NCBI GenBank assembly: GCA_027603065.1
Contig: JADGJP010000002.1
Span: 62,001-126,000, forward strand
Direction: 5' to 3'
Length of the DNA stretch: 64,000 bases
Origin: Geranomyces variabilis
Lineage: Eukaryota > Chytridiomycota > Chytridiomycetes > Spizellomycetales > Powellomycetaceae
Under the pieces are notes generated by a model. The model worked only from the letters and a program-made list of their open reading frames with translations. It was not told the origin of the DNA and ran no database searches. This document shows positions 23,017 to 35,407 of the stretch, piece by piece. A program made the position numbers and the translations under genes. Numbering within the stretch: the stretch's first letter is position 1; every line of letters begins with the position of its first letter.

Positions 23017-24094
23017 ACTGGAGCGGCAATCTGACACGTCTGTTACGGATTGCATGTTAAGAACGCCGCCGTGGGTCTATGGCGCCCTCGCTCTCGCCGG
23101 AAACGCTTTCGAACGTGGGCAAGCTGTCGGATGCCGAGGCGCATCTGAAGAGAGAGCGACAAGCTCAGCAACGTCCAGCCCCCACTCTGCACATTTTGAA
23201 GCACCTTTTCGGAATTGTACTCTTGTTTGTACAAAAAGAAACGGGTAGAAGCAGCAATTCAATTACATCTCGGGGTGAAATCCCTTACGTCGAACCTCAA
23301 AATTTCGGGGATCGTCAAGTCCCTTTACCATCAGTACCGCACCCTTCCTCGTGGACTCATGGCTAATTCAAATACAATCGTTGTCGGTAACGTCCAAACA
23401 AGCAAGCTGTTACAGGCTACTCGCAATATCTGGACTTTCCACATCACATGAAAGCTGTCCGGTAGTCAGGCCAGTTCGAAGGCAGATGTAACTCAAATGG
23501 GGGACATATGTATCGAACGTGTCAAAGGCGCCAATGCAAATCAATGCTTTTTCGGTCGCTCTAACTTTCCTTTTTCGCTCGCCAAGCCGAACTCACACGC
23601 TTTACAGCTGACGGGACATCTCAAATATCCATTTTTTCTGTTCCAAAGATCATTTAAATCTGCCAACTTGGGAGTGCTTACGCGGGCAGCAGAGGTCTCC
23701 ATTTATAATTGCCTTGATTCGAAGTCGGTTACGACGTAATCTTTTGGTGGACTTTCAGGTCTCTTAACTACATAAAAAGGAAAGCCCCCCTATTTCTATC
23801 ATTTCTACTTATGCTCAAACAGGCCATCTGATACGCTTTGCCCTCCATAGACCGCAACTGTCGAAAAAGACGATATGCTCGTCTTTTTTCAAAACTGCAA
23901 AGCACGCAGCACTGTCAAAGTCCTTGACCTCCAGCATGGAGCCGACATAACTGTCGAATTTCCTACTTTATTTAAGCTAAAATCGACCCATATACTACAC
24001 GAGATACGCCACTTTTATGTACATACAGCGAAAACAGCTACCTACAAACGATTCATCAAAAAGAGGCTGGCGGCCGGCGCCGTGCCAAGAACCC
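23017..24094. other. intergenic, 1.08 kb, several weak frames
   Basis: Plus-strand frames at 23079-23366 (MAPSLSPETLSNVGKLSDAE) and 23215-23451 look partly protein-like but lie in different frames, and no plausible intron joins them. They could be a decayed gene. The remainder is AT-rich without motifs, and no RNA gene was seen. Confidence 0.3.
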
Positions 24095-26529
24095 TCACAG
24101 CACGCCAGCGACGCGCTCGCCCAGCCGCGCCTCCACGCGCTCTAGCACGCCAATCACCTTGTGCAACGCAATCGCCTGCATTGTCAGCGAGCACAGCGCC
24201 GCAACAATCAGTACAAAGAGCAGGACAAGCACCGGCCGTGAGCCGAGTCCGAGCAAAAAGCCGTCGTCGATAGAGTTGCGCTGTTTTTGGTGGTGGTCGT
24301 CGTTTGACGCGTCGACGATGCTAGTCGAGCTAGCGCCGCGGGATAGTGTCCGAGGAGTGGACTCTATTTTTGGGGCATCTTTCATCGGCACCGTCGCGGC
24401 GTTGTCGCCGCTGTCGTTGTCGGCTTTCCCACCGTGTGCTTCAGCCGCAGCAATCTTGCCAAGTTTCTTGCCAAGCGCTTCATCCAACTCCTTGTAAAAC
24501 CTCGCCTGGGCGTCCGGCGTCGCGCGCTCAATCGCGCCTTTGATCCAGCTCGACTTTGTGAACACAATCTCTGTGCTAACCACAACTCGAGTTTTGGAAG
24601 GCGGAACATGCGTCAGGCAAATACGCGTGAGCACGTGGAATGCGCCGCCGGAGGGAACATCCGGCGTGTCGGCGCGCACCGTCACGCACACCGTGTCTGG
24701 CGTGGCAGCGATCACCTCTTCGGTAATCTTGCACCGAGTCTGCTTGGGGCCGATCGGGCCCGATAGTGGCATAATGTACTCGGATGAGCGGTGCATCTTG
24801 GCCTTGAGAGAGCCAAAATCTGGTGTGTGCTTGGCATCGGCGGGATACGGCAATGGCGAAGGGACAGAGCTCGCCTCTGCAGGTACCCATGGGCCCGTGG
24901 TGAAATCTTTAACTTTGGTGTTGGTGAGGAGAAAGTGCGGGTAAAATCCGCCTTTGGTCGCGTCCCCGGCTGCGGTAAACCACGTCTCCCACACTTGCTC
25001 GATCGGCACGGGATATACCCGCTCAAGAATGGTGCGCATGCGCTTGTGGTCCAGCCCGCATTCGCACTGCGCCGCCGTCGCAGAATGATTACTCCGCGAG
25101 CTCAAAACCGGAGTATGAGGCGGTGTTGGGAAAGTTGTCTCTTCAGACTCAAGCCCATCGGCCCGTGTGATGCGGACTGAAGGTGAGGTACTCAGGCCTC
25201 GCGTTTCCTCCGCTGTGGACATTTCCGCCGCAAGCGCTGCTGGTGCTGGCACCTTGGCCTCGTCGCCGCTGCTCGAGGATCCAGGAGCCTTGCGAGCCTT
25301 TTTGTAGCATGACTCGCATGTGCCAAGGCCTCCGCAGGTGCACGGCTCTTGCCGCGCATCCCAGAGCTGGGTGAGGGTCGAATATGTTTGGTCGCGATTG
25401 AAAAAGCTGGCAAAAAAGTATTTGCCCTTGGTGCATTCGATTTCCAGGGAATTAGAAAAGACCAGAGCGATGGTCTATTGGACGCGGTAGGGAAAGTTGT
25501 TGAGTATGGGCCGTTTAGGGAACGTGACAATTCTTTCAAAGCGCGCACCTTTTTTTCGATGGAAAGAATGTCGGTAAACTTGATGCAAATGTTGGAGTTT
25601 GGTGTCCATCCTTTGAAGCAGACCCGCTGTTGGGATATCCACATGCGGCCCTGAATCAACAGGCCTTCACGGTTCCACGCACAGGCAAAGTCGTCAATGA
25701 GGCACTCGGAGGCAGGGACGGTGGAAAAAACGCGGTGAAACTCTGCATTGTCGCGGTCGGCAGCCAATGCAAGGCCAGTTGCAGGATCGCGCGGCGTGTG
25801 TTGCGAATCCGCCGCCGACGACGACGAGTAAGTCGAGCCAGCACCGAGGGTGCTCGCAAGGTTGCCAACGGACGAGTTGACAACTTTGCGTAATCGGTTG
25901 AGACTGCGGCGGCCGCGCCGGCGGCCCAGAGACCCCGACCCAATGCTGCCGTCGTCGCCCGACACTTCGTCTGAGGAATCTTCGGCTGCGCGGCCAGCTC
26001 CCGCGGCGCGACCTCCTGCAGCACTTTGTGCTCCTCCTGGATCTCCTAGGCGCTCGCCGGTGGCTCTGACCTCGTCGAGGAAAGGAAAGTATGGAGCGGT
26101 AGCGTGCCAGTTAGTGGGCGGCGTAGTGGTGCTCTTGCGGGGGGTTGAAGATACAGAGCCGGATGAGACGGTGGTTGGCGCGGGCGAGGGTGCTGGAGAC
26201 GGACCGCGCAGCAGCGCAGAGTCCATGAGAAGAGGCATTTGCGCGGCGGTGTCGGCCGGTGACTGAGCCAATGCTGAGGTGGAGGAGGGGGCGGAGGCAG
26301 CGCTTGCGGCCAGGGCTCTGGGGTGCGGCTGGAGTTCGTTAGAGGCAGGGTTGGGTAGAAGAGACGGTGTTTGGGAAGGCGAAGATGAGGAACGCGGAGG
26401 GTGTCGAGGGCGCGGGGGCAGAGCGTCCTGCGGAAGAGAGTTATTAGCCATGGCCGACGAGGGAGGAAGACTGTTGTTGGGAGGGCAGGAGACAGGGGAG
26501 GAGGAGGGCGAGGCTGCAGGGGCTTCCAT
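24095..26529 (-). CDS. GRAM-VASt sterol-transfer protein (Lam/GRAMD1 family)
   Basis: Two exons, 25549-26529 and 24095-25474, give 786 residues in phase. The first 240 residues are serine/proline-rich and disordered. A GRAM domain follows (EFHRVFSTVPASECLIDDF, then CFKGWTPNSNICIKF). It is completed across the intron with LVFSNSLEIECTKGKYFFAS and the FNRDQTY...LTQLWDARQ motif. A CxCGGLGTCESC cysteine cluster leads to the VASt domain (RTILERVYPVPIEQVWETWF to VVVSTEIVFTKSSWIKGAIE). One C-terminal membrane helix (PVLVLLFVLIVAALCSL) should anchor it in the ER. In yeast (Lam/Ysp) and animals (Aster) such proteins move sterol between plasma membrane and ER at contact sites. The start is the first in-frame ATG (26529). 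Confidence 0.93.
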
Positions 26530-27460
26530 TGCCTTGCCAGCTGGGGACGTTGGGGAGGAGGGAGGGGCTGCGTGGGCGGTCGGCGGGTAACTCGGCGCTG
26601 GGCCGTCCCCGGGCGGACACAGCGACACAACCGACACAACCAACCCGCCAAGCTTCAAAGGTTAAAAAAATTGCATGCTCGTCCGTCCATTCGTGCCCGG
26701 GGCGCGGCGCTTGTGCCAAGTGCCTCGGGAAGACCCTGCCCCTCTCAACGAACGTAAAAACCATACAGTATATCCACATGAACCGTCGTCGCTGCTGCTC
26801 ACCTTGCCTCGCGACGTCGTCGTACCGTCATCAGAAGCGCGATGGGCCAAGCGGAGGCCGAAAAGGGCCGGCATCACCGGATCGGGCAGCGTGGAGAGGG
26901 GCAAGAGAGAGAGAGGAGGAGAGGGCGGGATCGGCTGCAAGCCTGCCTATCTTAAGTCAACTCTGATGCTCAGCCGGTCGTGTTGTGCGGGTGTTGCGGC
27001 GGGGATACGAGTGAAGATATTTCCTCAAGAGTAATGAATGTACAGTATGTACTGTAACTGGGGCACGCGCGGGCCGCTTTGCTAGTTGGAGCTTCTCCGT
27101 TTCTTGCTGTGTCTGCCTGGCAAGTTGTTGCTCAGCTCTTTTTCCCTTCCCTTCCCTTTTCTTTCCTTTTTTTTGCGTCCCATTTTAAACTCGTGTGGGG
27201 GCCCTGGGGGGCAGGAAAGAGTGCTTGGAATTTGGAAACGGCCTACCGCCGGCCAGTGAGTGCCACGACGCAGCCACGTCGCCCCGCCTGAGAGACGCGG
27301 GGGCTGAAGTGAAACCGGGTAGCAGAGCAGACAGACGACAGGAAACTCGGAGTTCCTTTCGCTGTTCTGTCTGACTGACTGCTGCGCCCACGTGACTGCA
27401 CCCCCCGCTTTGTCACTCTGGTCGCTCACAGTCGCCTCCCAGCAGCAAACACCCGCAACA
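26530..27460. promoter_or_regulatory. divergent upstream region, GRAM gene / MTAP
   Basis: These 931 bases lie between two opposed starts. They contain pyrimidine tracts (27140-27172, CCCTTCC/TTTTCC type) and GC-rich purine tracts (26900-26930). No RNA gene or coding region was supported; overlapping frames appear to be shadows. A promoter role is inferred from position. Confidence 0.4.
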
Positions 27461-28429
27461 ATGACCGCCGACAACGCCCCAGCAGCAGCAGCAGCAGCAG
27501 CATCCACAGCAACAGCAGCACCCACAGCCGCAGCAGAGCTTTACAAAGACGTGCGCATCGCCGTTATCGGCGGGTCCGGCCTCTACAACCTCGACAACCT
27601 GCACGTCCTCTGCGAGATCCGTCCCAAAACACCCTGGGGCGAGCCGTCAGATGCAATCGTCATTTCCCAGACTCCCGACGGCCACAAAATTGCCTTTCTC
27701 GCCCGCCACGGCCGTGGGCACTACCTCAACCCGTCCGAGGTGCCTGCCCGCGCAAACATTGCCGCGCTGAAACATATCGGCGTGGAAGTCATTTTGGCCT
27801 TTTCCGCCGTCGGCTCGCTGCAGCAGGAGATTGCGCCAAGGGACTTTGTTGTGCCGTCGCAGATCATTGACCGGACAAAGGGCGTGCGCGAGAGCACCTT
27901 TTTCGATAACGGCGTCACGGGCCATGTGGGCTTTGCCGACCCGTTTGACTCGGACTTGGCCAAATTGACTGTCGCCGCCGCCAAAGGCCTTGGTGTCAAG
28001 TTCCACGAGGACAAGACTCTGATCTGCATGGAAGGACCCGCATTCTCGACCCGCGCCGAGTCCAAAATGTACCGCTCGTGGGGCGCAGACGTGATCAACA
28101 TGTCTGTCCTCCCCGAAGCCAAACTCGCGCGCGAGGCCGAAATCGCCTACCAGATGGTCTGCATGTCGACCGACTATGACTGCTGGAAGGTCGAGGAGGA
28201 GGCTGTCAATGTCGAGGCCGTGATTGCCAACCTCGGCGCAAACTCAGACACGGCAAAGCGGCTGCTTCTTGCGCTCATCCCGGCTGTCAATTCTGCTTTG
28301 AACGCAAATGAGCTCAAGAACCTGGGCGCGCTCAAGGGAGCAAACAAGTGGGCTGTGATCACTGCGCCGGAAAAGCGCAACCCAGCTCAGGTTGAAAAGC
28401 TGAACTATCTCCTTCCTGGTTACTATTAG
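27461..28429 (+). CDS. MEU1: S-methyl-5'-thioadenosine phosphorylase
   Basis: Intronless, 322 residues, from the first ATG in good context. After an alanine/threonine-rich leader of about 25 residues the enzyme begins RIAVIGGSGLYNLDNL, the phosphate-binding start of the family. Other signatures are FLARHGRGHYLNPSEV, CMEGPAFSTRAESKMYRSW and GADVINMSVLPEAKLAREA, ending in STDYDCW. The enzyme phosphorolyses methylthioadenosine, a by-product of polyamine synthesis, to adenine and 5-methylthioribose-1-phosphate in the methionine salvage pathway (MTAP in animals, MEU1 in yeast). The leader could be a weak targeting sequence but is more likely just low-complexity. A canonical AATAAA lies at 28468-28473. 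Confidence 0.95.
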   Translation: MTADNAPAAAAAAASTATAAPTAAAELYKDVRIAVIGGSGLYNLDNLHVLCEIRPKTPWGEPSDAIVISQTPDGHKIAFLARHGRGHYLNPSEVPARANIAALKHIGVEVILAFSAVGSLQQEIAPRDFVVPSQIIDRTKGVRESTFFDNGVTGHVGFADPFDSDLAKLTVAAAKGLGVKFHEDKTLICMEGPAFSTRAESKMYRSWGADVINMSVLPEAKLAREAEIAYQMVCMSTDYDCWKVEEEAVNVEAVIANLGANSDTAKRLLLALIPAVNSALNANELKNLGALKGANKWAVITAPEKRNPAQVEKLNYLLPGYY

Positions 28430-28678
28430 ACACTTAGACTAATGAACGACCGGTTGGCGTAGCTTGTAATAAATAGATATATAATGGAACCGGACTTTGT
28501 ATTTCGTTTCGTTCGCCCTTTGTTCTCTGCAGCGAGTTGGATGGGAACCGCGTGTCGGCGCCAAGCCCATCCGACAACTTTTGCCGCTAGGGCCGCAGTT
28601 TTTGCACCGCCAAGCCCGCTCCCGCCCTACGGTACACTTCTACCACCCACGAATAGCTTTTCTTGCACCATCCATGGA

Positions 28679-31600
28679 TCAAATGATGCTTTTGTTAAGC
28701 TTGGCGGGCGGCGCCATTATGACGTCCTTCACGATACGTCCAAATGTCAGCGCAATAGTCTCCTGCAGCCGTTCCACAAAGTCTGCGGTGGGTTTCGGGA
28801 GCGGTGCACCCGGCAGCATCGACACTGGGGCCGTCAGTTTGAGCTCTAGAGTCAAGAGACGGGGCATTAGAAACTAGAAAGCTGGTCTTTCATGGTCACG
28901 GGCGCCTGACTCACCCTCCAAAATATCGGCCACAGCGGCAGCAAGCGATGGGAACGCATGCGCATAGTGGAACAAAAGCGGGACCACCTGCAGCACCTCT
29001 ACATTTCGAGGCGGCGGCGCAGGTGGCTGCAGCTGCGATTGCTGCTGCTGTTGTTGTTGTGGTTGCGGGTTGCGCCCCTTCTTTTGCAACGCCAGCATCT
29101 TTTCAGCCTCGAAATACACTTTAACCACCCGAGCGTATTTGGCCTGGTTTGCGCAGATTGTTTGTACGCGTGGGAGGGCAACGGTTGCTGCAATTTTGAG
29201 ACTGTGTCGGTGAGGATTGCAGACACGTCAGTATGCTGGCAGAACTCCACTTTGTTTTCGCTTTCAGAGTTACCTTTGCTCTATGGGATACTTCTCCGCG
29301 AGATGAGCCATTAGCTGGAGTCCAAACACCTGTCTTTCGATACTTGGTGCGCCAATCAGCTCGGGTATAAAACTAAAGCAGAAATCTAATGAATGAAACC
29401 ATATGAGAAAACCACACTGCAAACCTGCATTTCGTTTGCTTTGCGACGCGAACTCACGCATCGAAGGAACCATCTCCACCATCAGCGGTATCAGCCGCGC
29501 ATCATACATCTGGAAATGCACGAGCTGGATATACGCCGGGTCCATGAACAGCTGGTGAACAAACAGCATGATCGGTCTCTGCACACGGCGGCGCTTTTCC
29601 TCTTCTTCGTCCTCCGCCTCCTGCGCGTATGCATTACCGTCCTTGTTATTCTTGTCGTCTGCTTCTCGTCCGGGCGTTGACGCGGGAACGCACGTCTCGA
29701 GCAACATCTGAATCACCGCCGCGTCCTGCGCCTGCAGAAGCGTCTCAACGTGCGCGTCCGTAAGCCCAGCTTTCTGCCCCGCGGGCGTAGCGCGAAACGC
29801 CGCCGTGTAGCGATGCCGCGACGCCGTCATGTAAAACCCAAGCGCCTGCAGCGCAATCTTGACTCCCAATCGCGACTTCCATACGCGCGAGTCGCACCCA
29901 AACACCAGCAGCGGGTCGGAAACAAGATCGCTGTCGTCGTCGTCGTCGTCGCCGTTGCCCTTTTGCGCTGAGGCGGCGGCGAAGGCGGATATCAGTTTCG
30001 GTGCACCGGTAGTTTGCGCTGGGCGACGCGTGAGGATCCGCGTGGTTTCGAGGCAGGTCTTCTGCGGGAAGTATGTGTAGAATTTGGTCCACAGCTTTTG
30101 GAAATGAGATTCCAACGCGGCGATGGTTTCAGTTTCTGGCGCGGCAATGAGCACGGGAAGGAGCGAATCGATTACGGGCGAGAGGAACGGCGCCAGCGCT
30201 GCCGGCGGTAGCGCTTGTAGAATCTGCGCTGCTTTAATGGCCGATAGAGTATCCGTTGCAGCAGTATTCCAAATAGACGAAAATTTCTCGGGTGTGAGAG
30301 CCGCGCGGAGCCATTCCTTGTTGTCCCGATGCTCTGTGATCCGCTCTTTCGGAAATAACTCTTTGTACTTGAGCCCGATGGACATGTCGAGCGCAAACTG
30401 CTTCAGTCTCAGCGGTTCTTCCTCTTCTTGCCCAACAAGTCCCGCAAAATCCAAGATCTGCGGCTCCTGCTCAGCCACCAAGCCCGCAAGTTTCGGGTAC
30501 AGCAAGCGGTATGCCTGATGGTCGCCGTCAGTCTCGGCGTGATACAAAATACGCTTGGTAGGAAGTGAAGGGAGGTCATAGTCGTCGAGCGACGGCGCCT
30601 GGAACGAGATCGGCCCCCGTGTCGCCGCCTGTTGTATCTCCAGCGTTGGTAGCTCCACCAGCATGGCGCGGTACAGCAAAACGTAGTGGCAGCCGAGAAC
30701 GTGGCTGGGAGTTACGGAGGACATGTCGCTAAACACGCTTGCTATGTCCCGATCTGAAATTCTGCTGATGGCGCCTCGCTTTGACAAACTATTGGGACTA
30801 TCAGCTTCCAATGGCATACCATGACAGAGACTTCTTCCCCGACACAAGCTGACGTACCTTTGCACATACAGCTCCAGAATATCGGGCATAAGCGGATGGA
30901 CCGGTAAGCAGGCGTTCTTTATCTGCCTATACATCCAATCCCGCACATCGATTCCATTGATCTCAAACATGTTCTCGCGCATTAAGTGGTACACCACGAT
31001 CATTGCAAACGACTCGGTGTCCGCTTTGCTCTAACAAACAACGCAGCAAAAACGGGTTTTCGTCAACGCAGATTCTACACGAGTTGCGAGATTGCCTGGG
31101 CGCGGGTTCCTCACTTGAACCACTGGTCGAGGAGCAAGCGCCCGGCGCGCCATCTCCTTGGTCGAGAACAATTTTTGCGTGAGAATTGTTTTCAGTTGAT
31201 GTAGACTTTCCCGCGCTGATGATAAGACGTTCATCAGCGGAAAACTTAAATGGACGCCTGCTTGCGCATACTGCTTCACTCACGTATTTGCACAGGCATG
31301 TTCAATGTCTTTCTGACGACGCTCTCGACTTCGAGCAATTGGCCGGTGTGGACAAAAACCAGTATCATCAACGAAAGGTCGGAATGCCCCGAATTAAAAA
31401 CCTGACTCAGTTTTTGTGTAAAGGCGTCCTATTTGAATCATGAGGATGATAAGTTGCTGGCTTTGTCTGAATATTTCGGCGAGTACTTACCACAAAGAAA
31501 CGAGCACATTGGTCGGCGCAGAGAATTAGAAAGCATAGGTATAGTTGCGATCGGCTGGTAAAGTGTCAACGCGTAAGCGATACAACCCGGACGGCTGGGG

Positions 31601-33463
31601 CTCCATTAAAGCACTCTCTCACCGGTCGCTGGACCCAGACTGAGACAACTGCAGACAAAGCTGCAGCACGGCTTCAGGATATGTGACTCCAAGCATGCCG
31701 GTCATTCCACATAGCATACGCAGAATTATGCAAACTTCGCTCTCCGGTAATGGTTCCGGTCCGCCCTAAGAGTGGTTAAAGACGTCCGTTAGATGGCTGA
31801 GCAGACCAGCAAGAAATACAGACCTTCTGGCAAAGCTGACGTACCACCAACGATGCAAAAGCGCTGCGCTGCACGCGAATAAGCAACGGTGCCAGCTCAG
31901 GGTGATTTCGCGGCAAGTACGGTCGGTGTGAATGAGTGAACGTTGAGTTGAGATACGTGAGCTTTGAGGGACAAATATGGACAAGCATCAGATCAGGCAG
32001 GTCGAGAGGGCGGTTCCTCGTCATGAAACTACATGTCACACCTCGTCTTTACAATAATCCAGCGAAAGTTGAAGGCTGATTTGCGGTAGCAGCTGTCGTT
32101 CTGTGAGTAGTGCTCGTACACTGAAAGCATGATTCGGCGCGCCTTTGCACATGGTGGTGATAGTGTTGCTGCACGCGAAACTCTGATAAGTAGTCCGACG
32201 CAGACATTAGCTTCCGTTACGGGTGACCCACCCCACAATGCTCATAACACGGCCCGTTGGTGTGCTGGTTTGGAGGACATCGAGCATTGCGTGAACAATC
32301 TGGATGGGGCAAGTCAGCCCACAGTTGCATACGTGTGTCGCACTTCCATCGGAGGGCTCACCTTCATGAACAACGGAGGGCAGCTCGTCGCAAACACGAT
32401 TACGCAGTCTGATGCAAAGCTGGCATCAGGCGAGAGCTGCAGCAGCGTCCGCACAAGTCGCTGTGAGAATGCTTTATCAGAGAGCCGGCTTGGAGATGGT
32501 AAGAACTGACACGCCAGCGATATACCGGTAACGAAATCAGACCCTTGTCTTTATGCCACCCAATAAATAGGATGCGCGCAACCTCTGCCCGCGTCGACGC
32601 ATCCTCAAGTATCGGAGATCGGAAAGGGATGCGGTCAACATTCATTGCCGTTGCCGACTCGGTCGAGTTGTCTTCCGCTTCATGCTGGAGTTTCGACAAC
32701 TCCGAAAGGACAAAGCTGAAGATGGGCATCAGCACGTCAGTGAAGGAAGGTCCGGTTGATTGAGGTGATTGCACGCACTCGTACCGTATGCGCTCTTGCG
32801 GAGGACTGTTCAGAAAATCTGAAGGAGCAGGCTAAAAGGAGAGAGGTCCCGCGGGCGTAAGCCATATTGCCCTCACTTGCGTGACCCGACTTTTTCAAAA
32901 GAGACCCGGCACACACCGACGGCAATAACCCTCGACTATGCAAGTTTCTCCAAATGTCCGCAAAATCCAATCTGAAGTAGTCTATGACTAGAGAGACCTG
33001 ACGAAGGTCGGCAATCGAATTGTCAGACAAGTTCGCTTCTTCAAGCGGATCCTCCGCCGCTTAACTCCACACCTGCTCCTGTGGCAGCCGCTCGGCCAAA
33101 GTTCTGGCTGCCATATCCAAGTCGGCATACAGCGAGACCAAGTACGGCACATGTAAAACGCTCTAAGTGTAGGCATCTGAGGGTCAGACTAGCGAGCCCA
33201 CTGCATGCAGAGGACTAGCATTGTGGGCTTTACGCTTTCACCAATCATTCCGAGCGACGACAAGCCTTCCAGCTCTGCATCCTCCAGAGAGAGCATGTTG
33301 CCTGACAATGAGAAACGGAGAGAGGAGAGACGAGAAAGGAAGGCCGCACATGACAGTGTGGCGCAGACTGACGCTGCGCCATCTTGCGCCACTCCACCGT
33401 CGCTCGTTCCGCTGTTGCGCTCCCAAGTGCAAGTCGAAAGGGAGCAGCAGAGTCAAAAAACAT
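28679..33463 (-). CDS. INTS2: Integrator complex subunit 2
   Basis: About 17 exons. The 3' half was spliced with closing phases: 31623-31765, 31491-31554, 31284-31401, 31115-31215, 30858-31030, 29458-30797, 29274-29385, 28915-29201, 28679-28845. Further exons are 31824 to about 32028, 32232-32299, 32362-32505, 32785-32818 and 32877-32997. The joints near 32030-32180 and 32510-32560, and the start (ATG near 33463), are unresolved. Collinear matches to recalled human INTS2 include IRFVLSELSKLQ, VRKTLNMPVQI then LKTILTQKLFS, RDWMYRQIKNACLPVHPLMP, SDPLLVFGCDSRV, LVHFQMYDARLIPLMVEMV and PSMHFCFSFIPELIG (human PSMHICLDFIPELI). INTS2 is a helical scaffold of the Integrator, which cleaves nascent RNA and terminates paused RNA polymerase II. 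Some residues are low-complexity (polyglutamine near the C-terminus). Confidence 0.88.
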
Positions 33464-34231
33464 AACAGCCGCATTGCTCATGCATGCCAAGACCGGACTC
33501 GGCTTCCGGAAACTCTTTGCTTGCATCGATGGGCGCAACTTAACGCAGGATGCGACAGCTCGCATGTGGCGAGCTTTAAGACCATATTATGAAGAAAAGG
33601 ATGAAAAATGAATGCTTTTCCCACGATCTCTTCACCGCCACCCCGTGCTCTGCGCTGCTGCGACGTATCTGCAATCGTTGCTCTGCTCGGATGCCGGCGG
33701 GCGATTACCTGCGTTGCACAAATGTAGTTGAGGCGCCGTTCCGTTCTGGGGCATGTACGTGGAGCCCGTTCCCACCTTTGCGCTTGCTGCGTTTGAGCTC
33801 ATCGTGCTCTCCGCGTCGCTCTGGCTGCACGAGCCTTGCCATTTTATGCAGCATGCATTGGACGCTGCCTTGCTGAGCGGCTTTCCTCATAGAACTTACC
33901 AAGTTGAATGGCTGGCGTAGGCTGAGCGCACCCAAAAAACGTTCCCACGCATCTTCCCACGAAGACCTTTTGTACAAGACTGCAATGCATCCATCTGAGC
34001 TACATCCGCAGATGCTTGCCGCAACGGTACGGCTTGCTGGTACGGTGTCCAACGTCAAAATCGGTCGAGATAGTCATAAACGTAGGCTTTCTGACCAGCT
34101 GTCGATTCCACCCCGGAATGGGAATGAGCATGTCGTCCCCGCGGCAACGACATGGTCAATCCGCACTCCTCTGCGGACCAAGAGGGAAGCACAGTGGGGT
34201 GAAGTGGAGGCGCAATCGGAACAAAGGCTTC
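33464..34231 (-). other. unresolved, coding-like fragments upstream of INTS2
   Basis: Minus-strand pieces read like protein, for example SSWEDAWERFLGALSLRQPF ending at a GTAAGT donor near 33900, and GTGSTYMPQNGTAPQLHL near 33740. They do not correspond to INTS2 and I found no complete gene. They may be exons of an unrecognised gene or relics. The plus-strand frame at 33904-34275 shows no motif. Confidence 0.25.
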
Positions 34232-34407
34232 AGCGGCAACTTCACTATGAGCAAACTGGGAACGTGGGAACGTAAGCTTTCGCCAGTGCTGAGCATTCAC
34301 GTAATATTCATGTTTCTTCCTTTTTTCTGAGACATATGGTAATATAAAGAAATGTTCCCTCCTCGCATTTGGAAGCAAGCGATGAGGACGCTTACTCCCG
34401 GTGCCAA
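34232..34407. repeat. diverged direct repeat, copy A
   Basis: The copy matches 35408-35563 in order through several blocks: GCGGCA...AC, GAACGTAAGC/GAGCGTAAGC, CTTCCTTTTTTCT, AAATGTTC, CGCATTTGGAAGCAA and CGCTT(A/G)CTCCC. The two copies share block order but differ by many substitutions and small gaps, so they look old. The element family is unknown. Confidence 0.65.
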
Positions 34408-35045
34408 TTGGTGCGGCGGAGGAGGGAGCGCAAATTCATGCGCTTAATCTGACGCCCGGAAGACTCCGGCCTTCAAGCTTCAACGCAGAACAGCATATAT
34501 GAGGCTGCCTGCGTGTTGTGCGTGGTAGCTCGGCGTGTCTATATGTTTAGGCAGCACGGGCTTCAGTGGGCTGGGAGAAAAAAGAGAAGGAGGAAGGGGG
34601 GGATGCCCGGCTTAAATAGGGCACGAATGTGGCGTAGGAACCTCTCAAATGAGTTGCACAGCCCCTTCTTCGCAGAGGGATGCGCAGGCGCGTCCAATCC
34701 TGCCCCAAATCCCATCCGCTCTCGTCGCCAGAGCCGCCTATAGTATAGAAAGGATACAGTGATGTAGGGCAGAAGGTCGCGCCTAGTAGTCTAAAGGAAT
34801 GTAGTCTTCGGGCAGTGGGCGAGGTCATTTGGATCGTGAAGTCGCAATTCGCCTTCGTGTTGGTGTTGGATATATACAAACATTTATACATATATAATTA
34901 TACGTGTACCTTGCAGTTTCCTAGCATGCACAGTTTAGCCACCGACAGGCTCAAGTCCTGGTGTTTGGGTGTCCTCAATACGAGTGTGTATTATCATTTG
35001 AAAGGCTAATGTTAAGGGCATGTGTTGCACAGTTTTATATGTGCG

Positions 35046-35141
35046 TGGGGCAGCCGGCTGAGTGGTTAAGAAATGCAGAGGGCAATGTTGAGGTCGAGGG
35101 TTCGAGTTCCGGGGGGCCGTCTATATGTTTTATCTTTTTTT
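35046..35141 (+). repeat. tRNA-like pol III unit (SINE head or tRNA pseudogene)
   Basis: An A-box-like CGGCTGAGTGG (about 35055) is followed about 40 bases later by a B-box-like GGTTCGAGTTC (about 35097). A T-rich run (CTTTTTTTTTA) at about 35131-35141 could end pol III transcription. I could not pair acceptor or D stems, so it is not a working tRNA by eye. Internal promoter boxes plus a terminator fit a tRNA-derived SINE head or a tRNA pseudogene. Confidence 0.5.
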
Positions 35142-35407
35142 TTATCCGGCCCTCCTGCCTTTCTTCTCTTTGGCGGCAGCCGAGCAAGTTCTTGTAACAC
35201 TCGAGAACGCATCCACGCTGGGCGCTACCTGCTTTCTGCCGCCCGTTGCAGGCGCCAGTGATTTCTAGGTCTGGGGATCCCATGCCTGAGATGAGCAGCT
35301 GTCAATTCTGTAAGTCTGGGCATTTCGGTCCTGCGAGTTAGTCAGCCAACAGTTCTACGTGGATGGGGAGAGAGAGCAGAGTGGGAGCATATGTGCAACG
35401 GGAAGAT

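Noticed and set aside
23079-23451. Two overlapping plus-strand frames that might be one small gene
   Set aside because: No intron of plausible size joins them in phase, and neither matches a family I know.
31215-31284. A 23-base intron in INTS2
   Set aside because: A later acceptor gives a normal 68-base intron in phase and a better match to human INTS2.
33904-34275. Plus-strand 123-codon frame
   Set aside because: It overlaps the direct repeat and minus-strand coding-like pieces, and shows no motif.
35046-35141. Functional tRNA gene
   Set aside because: Boxes fit, but acceptor and D stems do not pair by eye, so it is called tRNA-like only.
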